Shown: positions 32,476 to 39,971 of the stretch, one piece after another
How the letters are laid out: each line of letters opens with the position of its first letter
Position numbering within the stretch: position 1 is the first letter of the stretch
Assembly (NCBI GenBank): GCA_024330185.1
Contig: JANDLV010000005.1
Coordinates: 62,001-126,000 of the forward strand
Length of the DNA: 64,000 bases
Reading direction: 5' to 3'
DNA from: Candidatus Siliceabacter maunaloa
GTDB lineage: Bacteria > Actinomycetota > Thermoleophilia > Solirubrobacterales > Solirubrobacteraceae
The notes under the pieces: model-generated
The model's database searches: none
What the model was told of the DNA's origin: nothing
Seen by the model: the letters and a program-made list of their open reading frames with translations, nothing else
Translations under genes and position numbers: made by a program

Positions 32476-33732
32476 GGTCCCGGGAGGAAGGAAGATCCAA
32501 TCGCTACGGAAGAAGTGCTGACCTTCGTAGCCGAGAGATTCGAGTACCTCGCGAGCGGGTTGGGGTCCGAGCCCCGGTAGCTCGCAGATCACGACGGGCC
32601 CGTGGGCGAGCGTCTGTGATGCTCCCGCGAGGACGGACGCCTCGTGACCCTCGACGTCCATCTTGAGGAGGGCGACCGGACGGTCGTCGCCTGATGTGAT
32701 CTCGTCTAGCGTGGTGATCGGTATGGGCCCCTCGGGGTCGAGCCGGAGCGTGGCGGCCGCTGGATTCAGGGGGTCGAGGTCTTCCATCCTTCCCGCACCG
32801 GGTGCGCTGCTGCACGCGACGTTCCGCGGGTCGAGATTCGGGACGTCGTTGAGGGCGATGTTCTGGAGGAGGTGGCCGTAGGTATCAGGCGTGGGCTCCA
32901 GAGCGATGAGCCGGCCGCGGTGATGGCTTGCGGCACAGATCGCATGCGCTCCGATGTTCGCGCCCACGTCGACGATCAGGGTGTCCGAGGAGCAGCGGAC
33001 CGCGAGTTCCGCCAGGAGGGCGGCAATCGGAAGCTCCCACGCGACGCCGCGTGCGAGACGCTTCTGGAGCACGTGCAAGGGGTTCGTGATATGGAACCTG
33101 CCGACACCAGCGACAGTCGCGATCGAGCCGGCCGGCCTGGGCTCGGGAACGGCGTCGGCCCAGCCCACGATGCTGTCCACCGGGTGCGCGCCAAACAACA
33201 TCTCCGCGTGGTCAAGCCGAGCGTCGCGGGCGGAGCCTTCGTCGCCGAAGTAGGGCGTCCGCGTGGTGACCAAGGCGATCAGCTCACCTATGCGCTGACT
33301 CAGCCGCGCCTTCAGCTCTGTCTGTTCGAACGCGAAACCTTCACGCCGACGAGCCTCGATCTCCTCGGCTTCGGCCTCGGCGCTCGCCGCACCTTCGGGG
33401 TCGCCACCGGATCTCAGACACGCGGCGAGCCGCCGTGCGTAGTGCGGCTCGCCCCCAAGTGCCAACGCGCGACGCGCGGCATCAGCGGCATCATCAAACC
33501 GCTTGAGCGCCGCCAAGAGCCACGCTCTGTGATGCAAGGCCGCAGGATCCTCAGGGTCGGCGCCCAGTCCAGCCTCGTGAGCCGCCAGCGCTTCAGCGAA
33601 GAGACCCTCCCGTATGAGCCTCGTCTGCTCCTCGATGAGAGTTGGCAAGGCGGGGAAGATACCACGGGCGTTTGGCAGGCTGCACGCGCGATCTCGCTGC
33701 GCTTTGTCGCCCATGCGGCGCGACCAGCGCAC
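32473..33732 (-). CDS. TPR plus FkbM-type methyltransferase
   Basis: 419 residues as drawn from 33732; ATG 33714 is an equally good start. Residues ~30-130 form TPR-like helical pairs (LFAEALAAHEAGLGADPEDPA, LKRFDDAADAARRALALG). About 240-410 are an FkbM domain: DTLIVDVGANIGAHAICA (motif I), RLIALEPTPDTYGHLLQNI, PITTLDEI and the FkbM hallmark LLKMDVEGHEASVLAG, then a strand/helix end. FkbM enzymes O-methylate sugars, polyketides or glycolipids. The TPR part probably mediates protein contacts. It is divergent from a lipoprotein gene, and convergent with the methyltransferase remnant, whose end it overlaps by three bases. Confidence 0.85.
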   Translation of the reverse strand: MRWSRRMGDKAQRDRACSLPNARGIFPALPTLIEEQTRLIREGLFAEALAAHEAGLGADPEDPAALHHRAWLLAALKRFDDAADAARRALALGGEPHYARRLAACLRSGGDPEGAASAEAEAEEIEARRREGFAFEQTELKARLSQRIGELIALVTTRTPYFGDEGSARDARLDHAEMLFGAHPVDSIVGWADAVPEPRPAGSIATVAGVGRFHITNPLHVLQKRLARGVAWELPIAALLAELAVRCSSDTLIVDVGANIGAHAICAASHHRGRLIALEPTPDTYGHLLQNIALNDVPNLDPRNVACSSAPGAGRMEDLDPLNPAAATLRLDPEGPIPITTLDEITSGDDRPVALLKMDVEGHEASVLAGASQTLAHGPVVICELPGLGPQPAREVLESLGYEGQHFFRSDWIFLPPGT

Positions 33733-33774
33733 CCGCTGAGTTCGCCGCGCCCGACTTGCTTCTGCGTCGCAGGC

Positions 33775-33780
33775 TACACT
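33775..33780 (+). promoter_or_regulatory. Candidate -10 box TACACT of the lipoprotein operon
   Basis: TACACT lies 57 bases before ATG 33838, with no strong -35. The start codon has a clear ribosome binding site (aaggag at 33828-33833). Confidence 0.35.
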
Positions 33781-33837
33781 CCCGCCTCTTTATCGGCCGC
33801 TCGGGAAGCGGCGGAGACATTGGCACAAGGAGAGACC

Positions 33838-34428
33838 ATGCCACTGCGTAGTCCGATCACCGTATGTCTCATCGCTCTGGCCGGTGTCGCGGGCGCCGGG
33901 TGCGGCGACGACGAGGCCGAACCGGAGCAGAGCGATTCGCCCAGCCCGCCTCAGGCGACGACGGCGGAGGGTCCAGACGCGGGACCTCCGGAGGATTCAG
34001 ACGGGAGCGAGCTCCAGTTGACACAACAGGTACGCGTCATCCGCGACGGCGAGGCGCAGGACCCCTCCGAGGACGCTACCGTCGAGCCCGGAGACACGGT
34101 GCAACTGCTTACGACCGCACGAGGGGAACGACCCGGTGGTGGAACGACCATCCGAATCGTCGTACCTGCGGGGTCGGGGACAGAATTGCGGACGCGACTC
34201 GCTGTCGAAGGCTCCGAGGAGGGTGAGGAGGGAGTGACCCTCCGCGCCGACGAAGGACAGGTTCGGCTGACGAACCTTCGCTACGTCTGCGAGATTCCCC
34301 CAGAGGGCTTCTGCCCCGTAGAGACTTCGCGGGAAGGAGACTCGATCTCACTCGTCGTACGGAGCCGGACGAGCGATCCGATCGCGCTGACCGCCGTTGT
34401 CGCCGAAGCAGGCGATGACGGTGAGTAG
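33838..34428 (+). CDS. Secreted lipoprotein of unknown function
   Basis: 196 residues from ATG 33838 with a strong ribosome binding site aaggag five bases upstream. The signal sequence MPLRSPITVCLIALAGVAGAGC ends in a lipobox-like Cys22, followed by an acidic Asp/Glu/Ser/Pro linker (GDDEAEPEQSDSPSPPQ). The remaining ~125 residues look like an all-beta domain (QLTQQVRVIRDGEAQ, TIRIVVPAGSGTELRTRL, VRLTNLRYVCEIPPEGFC with two Cys). No family is recognised. It is followed after 8 bases by a sulfotransferase gene, so it may be a surface component of the same glycan system. The lipobox has Gly at -3 and is not perfect. Confidence 0.7.
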   Translation: MPLRSPITVCLIALAGVAGAGCGDDEAEPEQSDSPSPPQATTAEGPDAGPPEDSDGSELQLTQQVRVIRDGEAQDPSEDATVEPGDTVQLLTTARGERPGGGTTIRIVVPAGSGTELRTRLAVEGSEEGEEGVTLRADEGQVRLTNLRYVCEIPPEGFCPVETSREGDSISLVVRSRTSDPIALTAVVAEAGDDGE

Positions 34429-34436
34429 ACCCAGCT

Positions 34437-35351
34437 ATGCGAATGGGCGTCATCGGCCCCTCACCCGATAGGAGCGATCACTCAGTGGACTCGAACGGAC
34501 CTCTCCCAGCGGCCGCCGACCAAGTGTTCGTTGGCGGCTCGGGACGCAGTGGGACCACGGTCGTCGGTCGACTTCTCGGACGCCACAGCAGGCTTGCGTG
34601 CCTCCCCTACGAGCTCAAGGTGCAGACAGTCCTACCGCGAGTGCTGCGCGGGCGCATGAGCGTCGAGGAGTTTGCGGCCACCTCCCACCGAGTACATCGG
34701 CGGGCGCGGGACCCCGCCACGTATGAGCTTCCTCTCGACCCGGCGCTTGAGGTCCTCGGCGCCACGCTGCATACCGACGGCCCTCGAGCAGGTGGACGTT
34801 TCGTCCGCGCCCTGCTGGATCCGTTCGCCACCGCCGAGCGCAAGCCCGGTTGGGTGGAGATGACCCCCGCGAACCTGACCTGCGCCGGAGATCTCGCGGA
34901 GATCCTTCCTGAAAGCCGGTTCGTGCACGTCCTGCGCGATGGGCGCGACGTCGCCACGTCGGTGTCGGCGGTATGGGGGCAGATGGCGGTGAGCGACGCC
35001 CTCGAGTGGTGGGCCAAGCGCATTCGCGGAATCGACGCGCAGGTGCGCCGACTGCCCGAGCACCGCACCACGACCATACTGCTCGAGGAGTTGGTGCGTG
35101 ATCACCGTGACGAGACCTATGAAGCTCTCCTCGCTTATCTCAACCTCGAGGACGAGTCACAGGTACGCGGCTTCTTCGATGAGACCGTGACCGCTGACCG
35201 CGCCCATCTCGGTCGGTGGCGCGACCTCGAGCCTCGGGATCGTCGCGATCTCTGCCGGCAATATGACCGACTGCTCGCCGAGATGAGCGAGAGCGAGGCT
35301 ACCTGCGCTCCGCTACTCAACTCGTCAAGAAGGCTCGAGCTCGCCCGATGA
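34437..35351 (+). CDS. PAPS-dependent sulfotransferase E
   Basis: 304 residues from ATG 34437; GTG 34485 is an alternative. The phosphosulfate loop is VFVGGSGRSGTTVVGRLL (~30-47) and the 3'-phosphate-binding motif is FVHVLRDGRDVATSV with its Arg and Ser. VEMTPANL and the long WW-containing helix resemble copy A at 14.1 kb. The C-terminal LGRWRDLEPRD helix is typical of Sulfotransfer_3-type proteins. It transfers the sulfuryl group of PAPS to a hydroxyl of a glycan or small molecule in the cytoplasm. It overlaps the next methyltransferase gene by 4 bases (ATGA). The frame is intact, making this the best candidate for an active sulfotransferase in the window. Confidence 0.87.
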   Translation: MRMGVIGPSPDRSDHSVDSNGPLPAAADQVFVGGSGRSGTTVVGRLLGRHSRLACLPYELKVQTVLPRVLRGRMSVEEFAATSHRVHRRARDPATYELPLDPALEVLGATLHTDGPRAGGRFVRALLDPFATAERKPGWVEMTPANLTCAGDLAEILPESRFVHVLRDGRDVATSVSAVWGQMAVSDALEWWAKRIRGIDAQVRRLPEHRTTTILLEELVRDHRDETYEALLAYLNLEDESQVRGFFDETVTADRAHLGRWRDLEPRDRRDLCRQYDRLLAEMSESEATCAPLLNSSRRLELAR

Positions 35352-35968
35352 CCGCTGTCGGGAAGGCGACCTTGGATAGTCTGGCCCGGCGGCACGGCAC
35401 CGATAAGGCAGGCGGGCGTCACGGCTTTGCTGAGATCTACGAACGCCATCTACAGCCATGGCGAGATCGGCCCGTGCACCTGCTCGAGATCGGGGTCAAG
35501 GACGGAGCGAGCCTACGCATGTGGCGAGACTACTTTCCCAACGGTCAGATTCTTGGGATCGACCGCACCCCCAGCTCAGCACGACACGCTGAGCCGCCGA
35601 ACGTGCAGGTGTTCGTCGGCTCGCAGGACGACCATCGCGTTCTCGGGCGAGTCGTCGACGAGGCAGGGCCGCTGGACATCGTGATCGACGACGGCTCCCA
35701 CCGCTACCCTCACCAGCGCGCATCACTTCTCTACCTCTGGCCGCATCTTGCGGATGGTGGTGTCTACATCATGGAGGATCTCCACACCTCCTACTCTGCG
35801 AGGTACGGGATGGGCTTTCGCCAACGTGAGAGCACGATCGAGTTTCTCAAGGATCTCGTGGACGATCTACATGTGCATCTTCATAAGCAGGCCGTAACGG
35901 TAGGCGATGTCGAGGCTATCGCGTTCTATCGCGGCACCTGCGTTCTGACCAAACGCGCGGTTGGGTAG
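35348..35968 (+). CDS. Macrocin-O-methyltransferase-like SAM methyltransferase
   Basis: 206 residues from ATG 35348. The opening LARRHGTDKAGGRHGFAEIY, then VHLLEIGVKDGASLRMWRDYFP (motif I) and ILGIDRTPSS, matches the TylE/MycE-like sugar O-methyltransferases of the Methyltransf_24 group. The metal-binding stretch DIVIDDGSHRYPHQ carries the acidic and His residues used for Mg2+ and sugar-hydroxyl binding. YIMEDLHTSY is the later conserved strand. Such enzymes O-methylate deoxysugars such as 6-deoxyallose. This one is coupled to sulfotransferase E, so a methylated and sulfated sugar residue is plausible. It is convergent with the GT61 gene. Confidence 0.85.
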   Translation: MTAVGKATLDSLARRHGTDKAGGRHGFAEIYERHLQPWRDRPVHLLEIGVKDGASLRMWRDYFPNGQILGIDRTPSSARHAEPPNVQVFVGSQDDHRVLGRVVDEAGPLDIVIDDGSHRYPHQRASLLYLWPHLADGGVYIMEDLHTSYSARYGMGFRQRESTIEFLKDLVDDLHVHLHKQAVTVGDVEAIAFYRGTCVLTKRAVG

Positions 35969-36003
35969 TGTTCACAGAGTGTCCTTGCCACCGCCCGCCT
36001 TCT

Positions 36004-37206
36004 TTACTCGCCCTGCTCTAGCCATCGATCCAGCCGCGCGGCGAGGTGGTCGTGATCGATCGTCCAGCTCGCCCTCCGGGGCGAGTCGTGGTCCGCGCTC
36101 ACCGTGTCGCTGATGTACCATGCTTGCCGGGCACGCCGGTAGTGAGCGATCAGCTGATCGTCGCGGAACGCAAAGCTGCGATGTGTCAGCACCAGCGACC
36201 GCTGCTTGGGCGCTTGAAAGGCCGCCAGGTACATCGCGCTTCCGGCTGCGCCCGCGAGGATCGCTGAGCCTCGCGCGGTCGCGACCTGGGTGGCAACATC
36301 CAGTTCCTGCGGGTGCACGATCTCGAAGCCCCGCGACGCGAACACCTCGTCGAGGGAGAGCGACTCGCCGGTGGTGCGAGTGCTGGCAAAGCGACTGCGG
36401 GAGAGGTATACGCGCCTGCCCCTCTGCCCACCGTCGAAGAAGTCCCCGATCCGCTGCCATACGAGATCCTGCTGGGGTGTGGACGCCTTATGAAGCTCGT
36501 AAGCGCGTGCGGGGACGATCAGGCGCTCGAACCGAGTGGGCGTCCGCACATGCAGGACGCGCTCGAGAGGCACCCCCGCTGCCTCGAGGAAGGACCGCTG
36601 CCATGGCTGCAGCTCGGGCTCGTAGACGACGAACCAGGGGTCGGTGCGGGCGAGGCGAGAGAGAAGCCACAGGCGCGAGAGGCCCTCGAGGAGGAAGTGT
36701 CCGAAGTGTCCGTAGACAGCCCCGATGAGATAGTAGAGCCCCTCCCTTTCGACTGGCTTCTCGTCGTCGAGGAGCTTCCAGGTTCCGTCGGTCTCCTTCT
36801 TGACCAGATCGCGCGGTGCGCTGGGCCGGCCACTGCGAACATGGAACGCGTCGGGAACGAGGTGCTCGCCGTCGACGACGAGCAGTTGCCCACCCGCGTG
36901 GCCGTCGACACCACCCTTTCGGAGCTGCCCACCGTACACCAGCGCGTGGTGGAGACAGACACCATAGAGCTCGGGTGTGCGAAACGGTGTGGTCCACCAC
37001 CTGCGGGCGAGGGTTCCAGTCGTTCCTCGGGGCCGGCCTGGAAGCGTGACTAGGCCTGCGATCTCCAGAGGCGGCCGGGGCCGAACAGCATGACGGCGCG
37101 CGACATAGGCGACGGAGTGACGCGTACTGGCGGCCAGTTCCGCGACCTGAGCCTCCGCGCACACCTCGCCATAGGTCACCTCACGAAGAGGCTTGTCCCG
37201 CCTCAC
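36004..37206 (-). CDS. GT61-family glycosyltransferase
   Basis: About 400 residues from GTG 37206 (VRRDKPLREVTYGEV). A longer open frame upstream runs into the preceding gene and is Arg/Pro-rich, so it is rejected. The DUF563/GT61 features are YGHFGHFLLEGLSRLWLLS, LVYLSR-like RRVYLSRSRFASTRT, the helix LSLDEVFASRGFEIVHPQEL and the Gly-rich ARGSAILAGAAGSAMYLAAF site. GT61 enzymes add xylose, mannose or related sugars to glycans or proteins. It is the last gene of the six-gene minus operon starting at 43.9 kb, 49 bases after the GT4 gene. A cytoplasmic assembly role for a surface polysaccharide is inferred from context. Confidence 0.8.
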   Translation of the reverse strand: MRRDKPLREVTYGEVCAEAQVAELAASTRHSVAYVARRHAVRPRPPLEIAGLVTLPGRPRGTTGTLARRWWTTPFRTPELYGVCLHHALVYGGQLRKGGVDGHAGGQLLVVDGEHLVPDAFHVRSGRPSAPRDLVKKETDGTWKLLDDEKPVEREGLYYLIGAVYGHFGHFLLEGLSRLWLLSRLARTDPWFVVYEPELQPWQRSFLEAAGVPLERVLHVRTPTRFERLIVPARAYELHKASTPQQDLVWQRIGDFFDGGQRGRRVYLSRSRFASTRTTGESLSLDEVFASRGFEIVHPQELDVATQVATARGSAILAGAAGSAMYLAAFQAPKQRSLVLTHRSFAFRDDQLIAHYRRARQAWYISDTVSADHDSPRRASWTIDHDHLAARLDRWLEQGE

Positions 37207-37255
37207 GCCGCGCGGGCTCGCTGACTCGAGCGTCCGCGGGCGCGCAGCCGCAGGG

Positions 37256-38215
37256 TCATCCCGCCGGGGCTGGCGTGAACCGCTTTGAGATCGAGGCGCC
37301 GACGGCTTCTGCGGTCCGGCTCCATGTGTACGCATGCATCTTGGCCATGGCCTCGAGGTACTCCGCGTGGTGCGTGCGAAGGATCTCGGTGAGCCCGTCG
37401 ACGTCGCCGACCGAGAACCATGCGGTATCGGAGGGAAGATGGGAAAGCAGGGGCTGGATCCTGCTCGCCGCGACCCTGGCGCCGCAGGCGACAGCCTCGC
37501 TGGCCGGTAGGCCCCACCCTTCGCGGTTGGCATTCTTCAGGAAGAGCCAGCACTCCTGGTAGAGACGCCGCATCTCGTCGGCGCTCAGCTCGTCGTCCAT
37601 GACGGCCGTGGGCGGCGCATCGGCGAGGTCCATCTCCAGTTGGCTCGCCATCTCGATCTTCTCCTGTGCCCAGCGGTCCGGTTTCCACCTCCATGTCTTG
37701 ACGAGCAGCTCGACGTCAGAGCGGCCGCGAAACGCGGTGTAGAAGGCCTGTAGCGTATCCCGCCAGTTCTCACGGGAGGAGCCGCTCCCGAGATTCTCGT
37801 GCGCGGTGAAGACCGTGAAGCTCGGTGTCTTCGCGGGTCGGTAGATCGCGGTCTCCACTCCCAGCGGGACCACGTCTATCGGCGTGGTGACCCCCAGGCG
37901 CTGCCAGATCTCGCGGTTCCATTCGGTGGGCGTGAGAACCAGGTCGACGCCATTGAGGATCGTCACCCAGTCGCTCTTGCTCTCCGGAAGCTCCTCCAGC
38001 TCGTGCATCGTGAAGGCAACGGTCGCGGCAGGCACCCCGCACGGCCGTATGCCGCTGGGCGGACACACATAGAGGCACACGTCAACCTCGTCGTCTGGCT
38101 TGAGAACGATCTCGTGGCCCTGACTCGGCAGGTGTCGCCAGATCCCTGCGGCGAGCTGCCCGTAGCCGCTCTGGCTGGCGAGATGCCGCCCGCCATCGCT
38201 GAGCAGGACTCTCAT
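37256..38215 (-). CDS. GT4-family glycosyltransferase
   Basis: 319 residues from ATG 38215 (MRVLLSDGGRHLASQSGYGQ). Upstream in-frame codons overlap the next gene and are rejected. It has a compact GT-B fold: VAFTMHELEELPESKSDWV, LVLTPTEWNREIW, IDVVPLGVET, then a C-terminal half with LLVKTWRWKPDRW, and the donor-binding stretch NREGWGLPASEAVACGARV holding the E-x7-E pair. The length is short for GT4, consistent with the single-operon small GTs of capsule clusters. Neighbours are a methyltransferase upstream (52 bases) and GT61 downstream, so the three may build and decorate one repeat unit. Confidence 0.85.
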   Translation of the reverse strand: MRVLLSDGGRHLASQSGYGQLAAGIWRHLPSQGHEIVLKPDDEVDVCLYVCPPSGIRPCGVPAATVAFTMHELEELPESKSDWVTILNGVDLVLTPTEWNREIWQRLGVTTPIDVVPLGVETAIYRPAKTPSFTVFTAHENLGSGSSRENWRDTLQAFYTAFRGRSDVELLVKTWRWKPDRWAQEKIEMASQLEMDLADAPPTAVMDDELSADEMRRLYQECWLFLKNANREGWGLPASEAVACGARVAASRIQPLLSHLPSDTAWFSVGDVDGLTEILRTHHAEYLEAMAKMHAYTWSRTAEAVGASISKRFTPAPAG

Positions 38216-38267
38216 GGGTCGACACGCATCGAAGACAGTCCCGAGCGTCCTGCGCGGACCTGGAGCG

Positions 38268-38984
38268 TCACGCTCGAGCCTCGATCTCCAGGACGGCGAT
38301 CGCGTTGGCGAATGGGTAGGGTCGGCCGTAGTACGTTCCGCGGCACTCTTCCTGCGTGCATTCGCGCCAGAGATTGTCCGCCGACTCACGCTTCAGGAAG
38401 CCCACCCGGTGAGTCTCGTTGCGCTCCAGGAAGTCTTCGACTCCGGGGTTGTAGCCCAGCGGCACCGTCACGAGCATCTTGCCCTGGGGCGCCAACCAGG
38501 AGGCCGCGCGGATGACCGCCTGCTCGAACGCCATCGGGCCATCACCGTCACGCCCCCGGCCGACGTGCTCCAACGTGGATACGCTGACGATGCGCTGGAG
38601 AGGCTCGGCCGGTTCGAACTCGAGCACATCCTTGTTGAAGGTGACTTTGGGGTGCTGCTCGTACTTGTCGAGGACTTCGTGTGAGGTGGGAAAGTAGTTG
38701 CAAAGGACGTTGCCGATCTCGAGCAGACGGGCGTCAGGCGGGGCCTGCTTGACGAAAGCCCAAGCGATGGGCAGCTCGACCGCCCGCTCATTGGAATACG
38801 TGTGGTTGGCGCGATGACAGAAGTACGGGTGCCTCTGTCCGCCGAAGTCGAAGACACGTCCCTCGAGGCGGGCTCGGTGGAGCATCTCGATCTGCTGTTG
38901 GAGGATGCCGACGCGGCGGGTCAACCCCTCGAGCAGCTTCGCCTGTTCTTCGAGTCCCCCCAGGTCGGAGGTGCCCGTGGTCAT
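38268..38984 (-). CDS. SAM-dependent methyltransferase-like protein
   Basis: 238 residues from GTG 38984. A short N-terminal coiled segment (LEEQAKLLEGLTRRVGILQQQIEML) precedes a Rossmann-like region: DARLLEIGNVLCNYF, FNKDVLEFEP, RIVSVSTLEHVGRG, and PQGKMLVTVPLGYNPGVEDF. The strand-1 motif is ExGN rather than the usual ExGxG, so SAM binding may be atypical. Similar proteins occur in capsule and teichoic-acid clusters. It lies between the deacetylase-like gene and the GT4 gene in one operon. Substrate unknown; assignment as methyltransferase rests on fold pattern. Confidence 0.7.
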   Translation of the reverse strand: MTTGTSDLGGLEEQAKLLEGLTRRVGILQQQIEMLHRARLEGRVFDFGGQRHPYFCHRANHTYSNERAVELPIAWAFVKQAPPDARLLEIGNVLCNYFPTSHEVLDKYEQHPKVTFNKDVLEFEPAEPLQRIVSVSTLEHVGRGRDGDGPMAFEQAVIRAASWLAPQGKMLVTVPLGYNPGVEDFLERNETHRVGFLKRESADNLWRECTQEECRGTYYGRPYPFANAIAVLEIEARA

Positions 38985-39080
38985 TCGATCCGTGCCGCCA
39001 TCTCGTCCAAATCCCCCAAGTGGAGCTCGCGTCGGGGCACCCTAGCGAGAATCCGATCGACACGCACGGTCCTCCGGCCC

Positions 39081-39956
39081 TCAGATAGGGGGATCGTCGC
39101 TCCCCGTACGCGTCCAGGTCGGATGGTCGACCGCACCCCGTGGTGCTCCGAGCACCCCCCTCGCCGCCCGGTCGACCCACAGCGACGGGCCGGCGCACCA
39201 GTTGTTGGGATGGGTCACGCAGAGGATCGGCGAGCGAAGAGAGCGGACGAGCGTCATGGGATCCACAGCGTCCTGCCAGGCACCCTCGGCGCGACTGCGG
39301 TCGGTCAGCCAGTAGTCCAGGTCGCGCCCCGTCATCCCCGCGTTGGCGTCTACGGAGATCCCGAAGGGTCCTGGCTGCTGGCCCTGCAGCAACCAGGCGT
39401 TGCGAGCCTGCGGCACGCGCGTGTCGCCATGTGGACACACGGTGCGACACGGGCCGAAGCGAGCATCGAACGCGGCGATCTCGGCGCGAAGGGCGTACCG
39501 GGCCGAAGGCACGAGGGCTTTGATGCCGGCAAGGTCGGTGACGTTCCCGGCGAGAGCCTGACGGCTCAGGGTCTCGTAGTGCAGCCCGACGGCACAACCC
39601 CGCTCGCGCAGCCCGTCGACGACCGGTCCAGATGCCGTCCGCCAGCGAAAGTACCAGGTTGACGCGACCCCGAGCTCATGTTCGACGGCAGCCATCTTGA
39701 GCGCGGTGGCGGGATGCTGATCCACATCGTGACGCAGGACGAGCATGGGCCCCTGCTTCGGACCATCCAACAGCCAGTCCTCGAACGAGACCAAGCCGTA
39801 CCCAAGGTTCCGTGCGGCTTCGAGGAACGTGCGGTACTCGGCCCATCGACTCCGCGAGAGCACCCGCAGGAGCCGGGGACGCAACCGACCGGGAACCGAC
39901 GGGCGCGCCACACCCAGAAGGTAGTCGAGAGGACGCCGACGCGGGCCTCTGCCCAC
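39081..39956 (-). CDS. Polysaccharide deacetylase-like protein
   Basis: 291 residues from 39956, 15 bases after the flippase gene. The NodB-like motif 1 appears as LVLRHDVDQHP (Asp77 and Asp79, with His81), and later VGLHYETL (His126) and VCPHGDTRV are in the places of metal/active-site motifs. Family members remove N-acetyl groups from glycans or act on related substrates. The His pattern is partly different from classical NodB (HxxxH not clear), so the reaction is uncertain. There is no signal peptide, so it would act in the cytoplasm on a lipid-linked or nucleotide-linked sugar. The C-terminus (CVTHPNNWCAG) is typical of the group seen in capsule clusters. Confidence 0.75.
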   Translation of the reverse strand: MGRGPRRRPLDYLLGVARPSVPGRLRPRLLRVLSRSRWAEYRTFLEAARNLGYGLVSFEDWLLDGPKQGPMLVLRHDVDQHPATALKMAAVEHELGVASTWYFRWRTASGPVVDGLRERGCAVGLHYETLSRQALAGNVTDLAGIKALVPSARYALRAEIAAFDARFGPCRTVCPHGDTRVPQARNAWLLQGQQPGPFGISVDANAGMTGRDLDYWLTDRSRAEGAWQDAVDPMTLVRSLRSPILCVTHPNNWCAGPSLWVDRAARGVLGAPRGAVDHPTWTRTGSDDPPI

Positions 39957-39971
39957 GCACGTCGAGCGGGA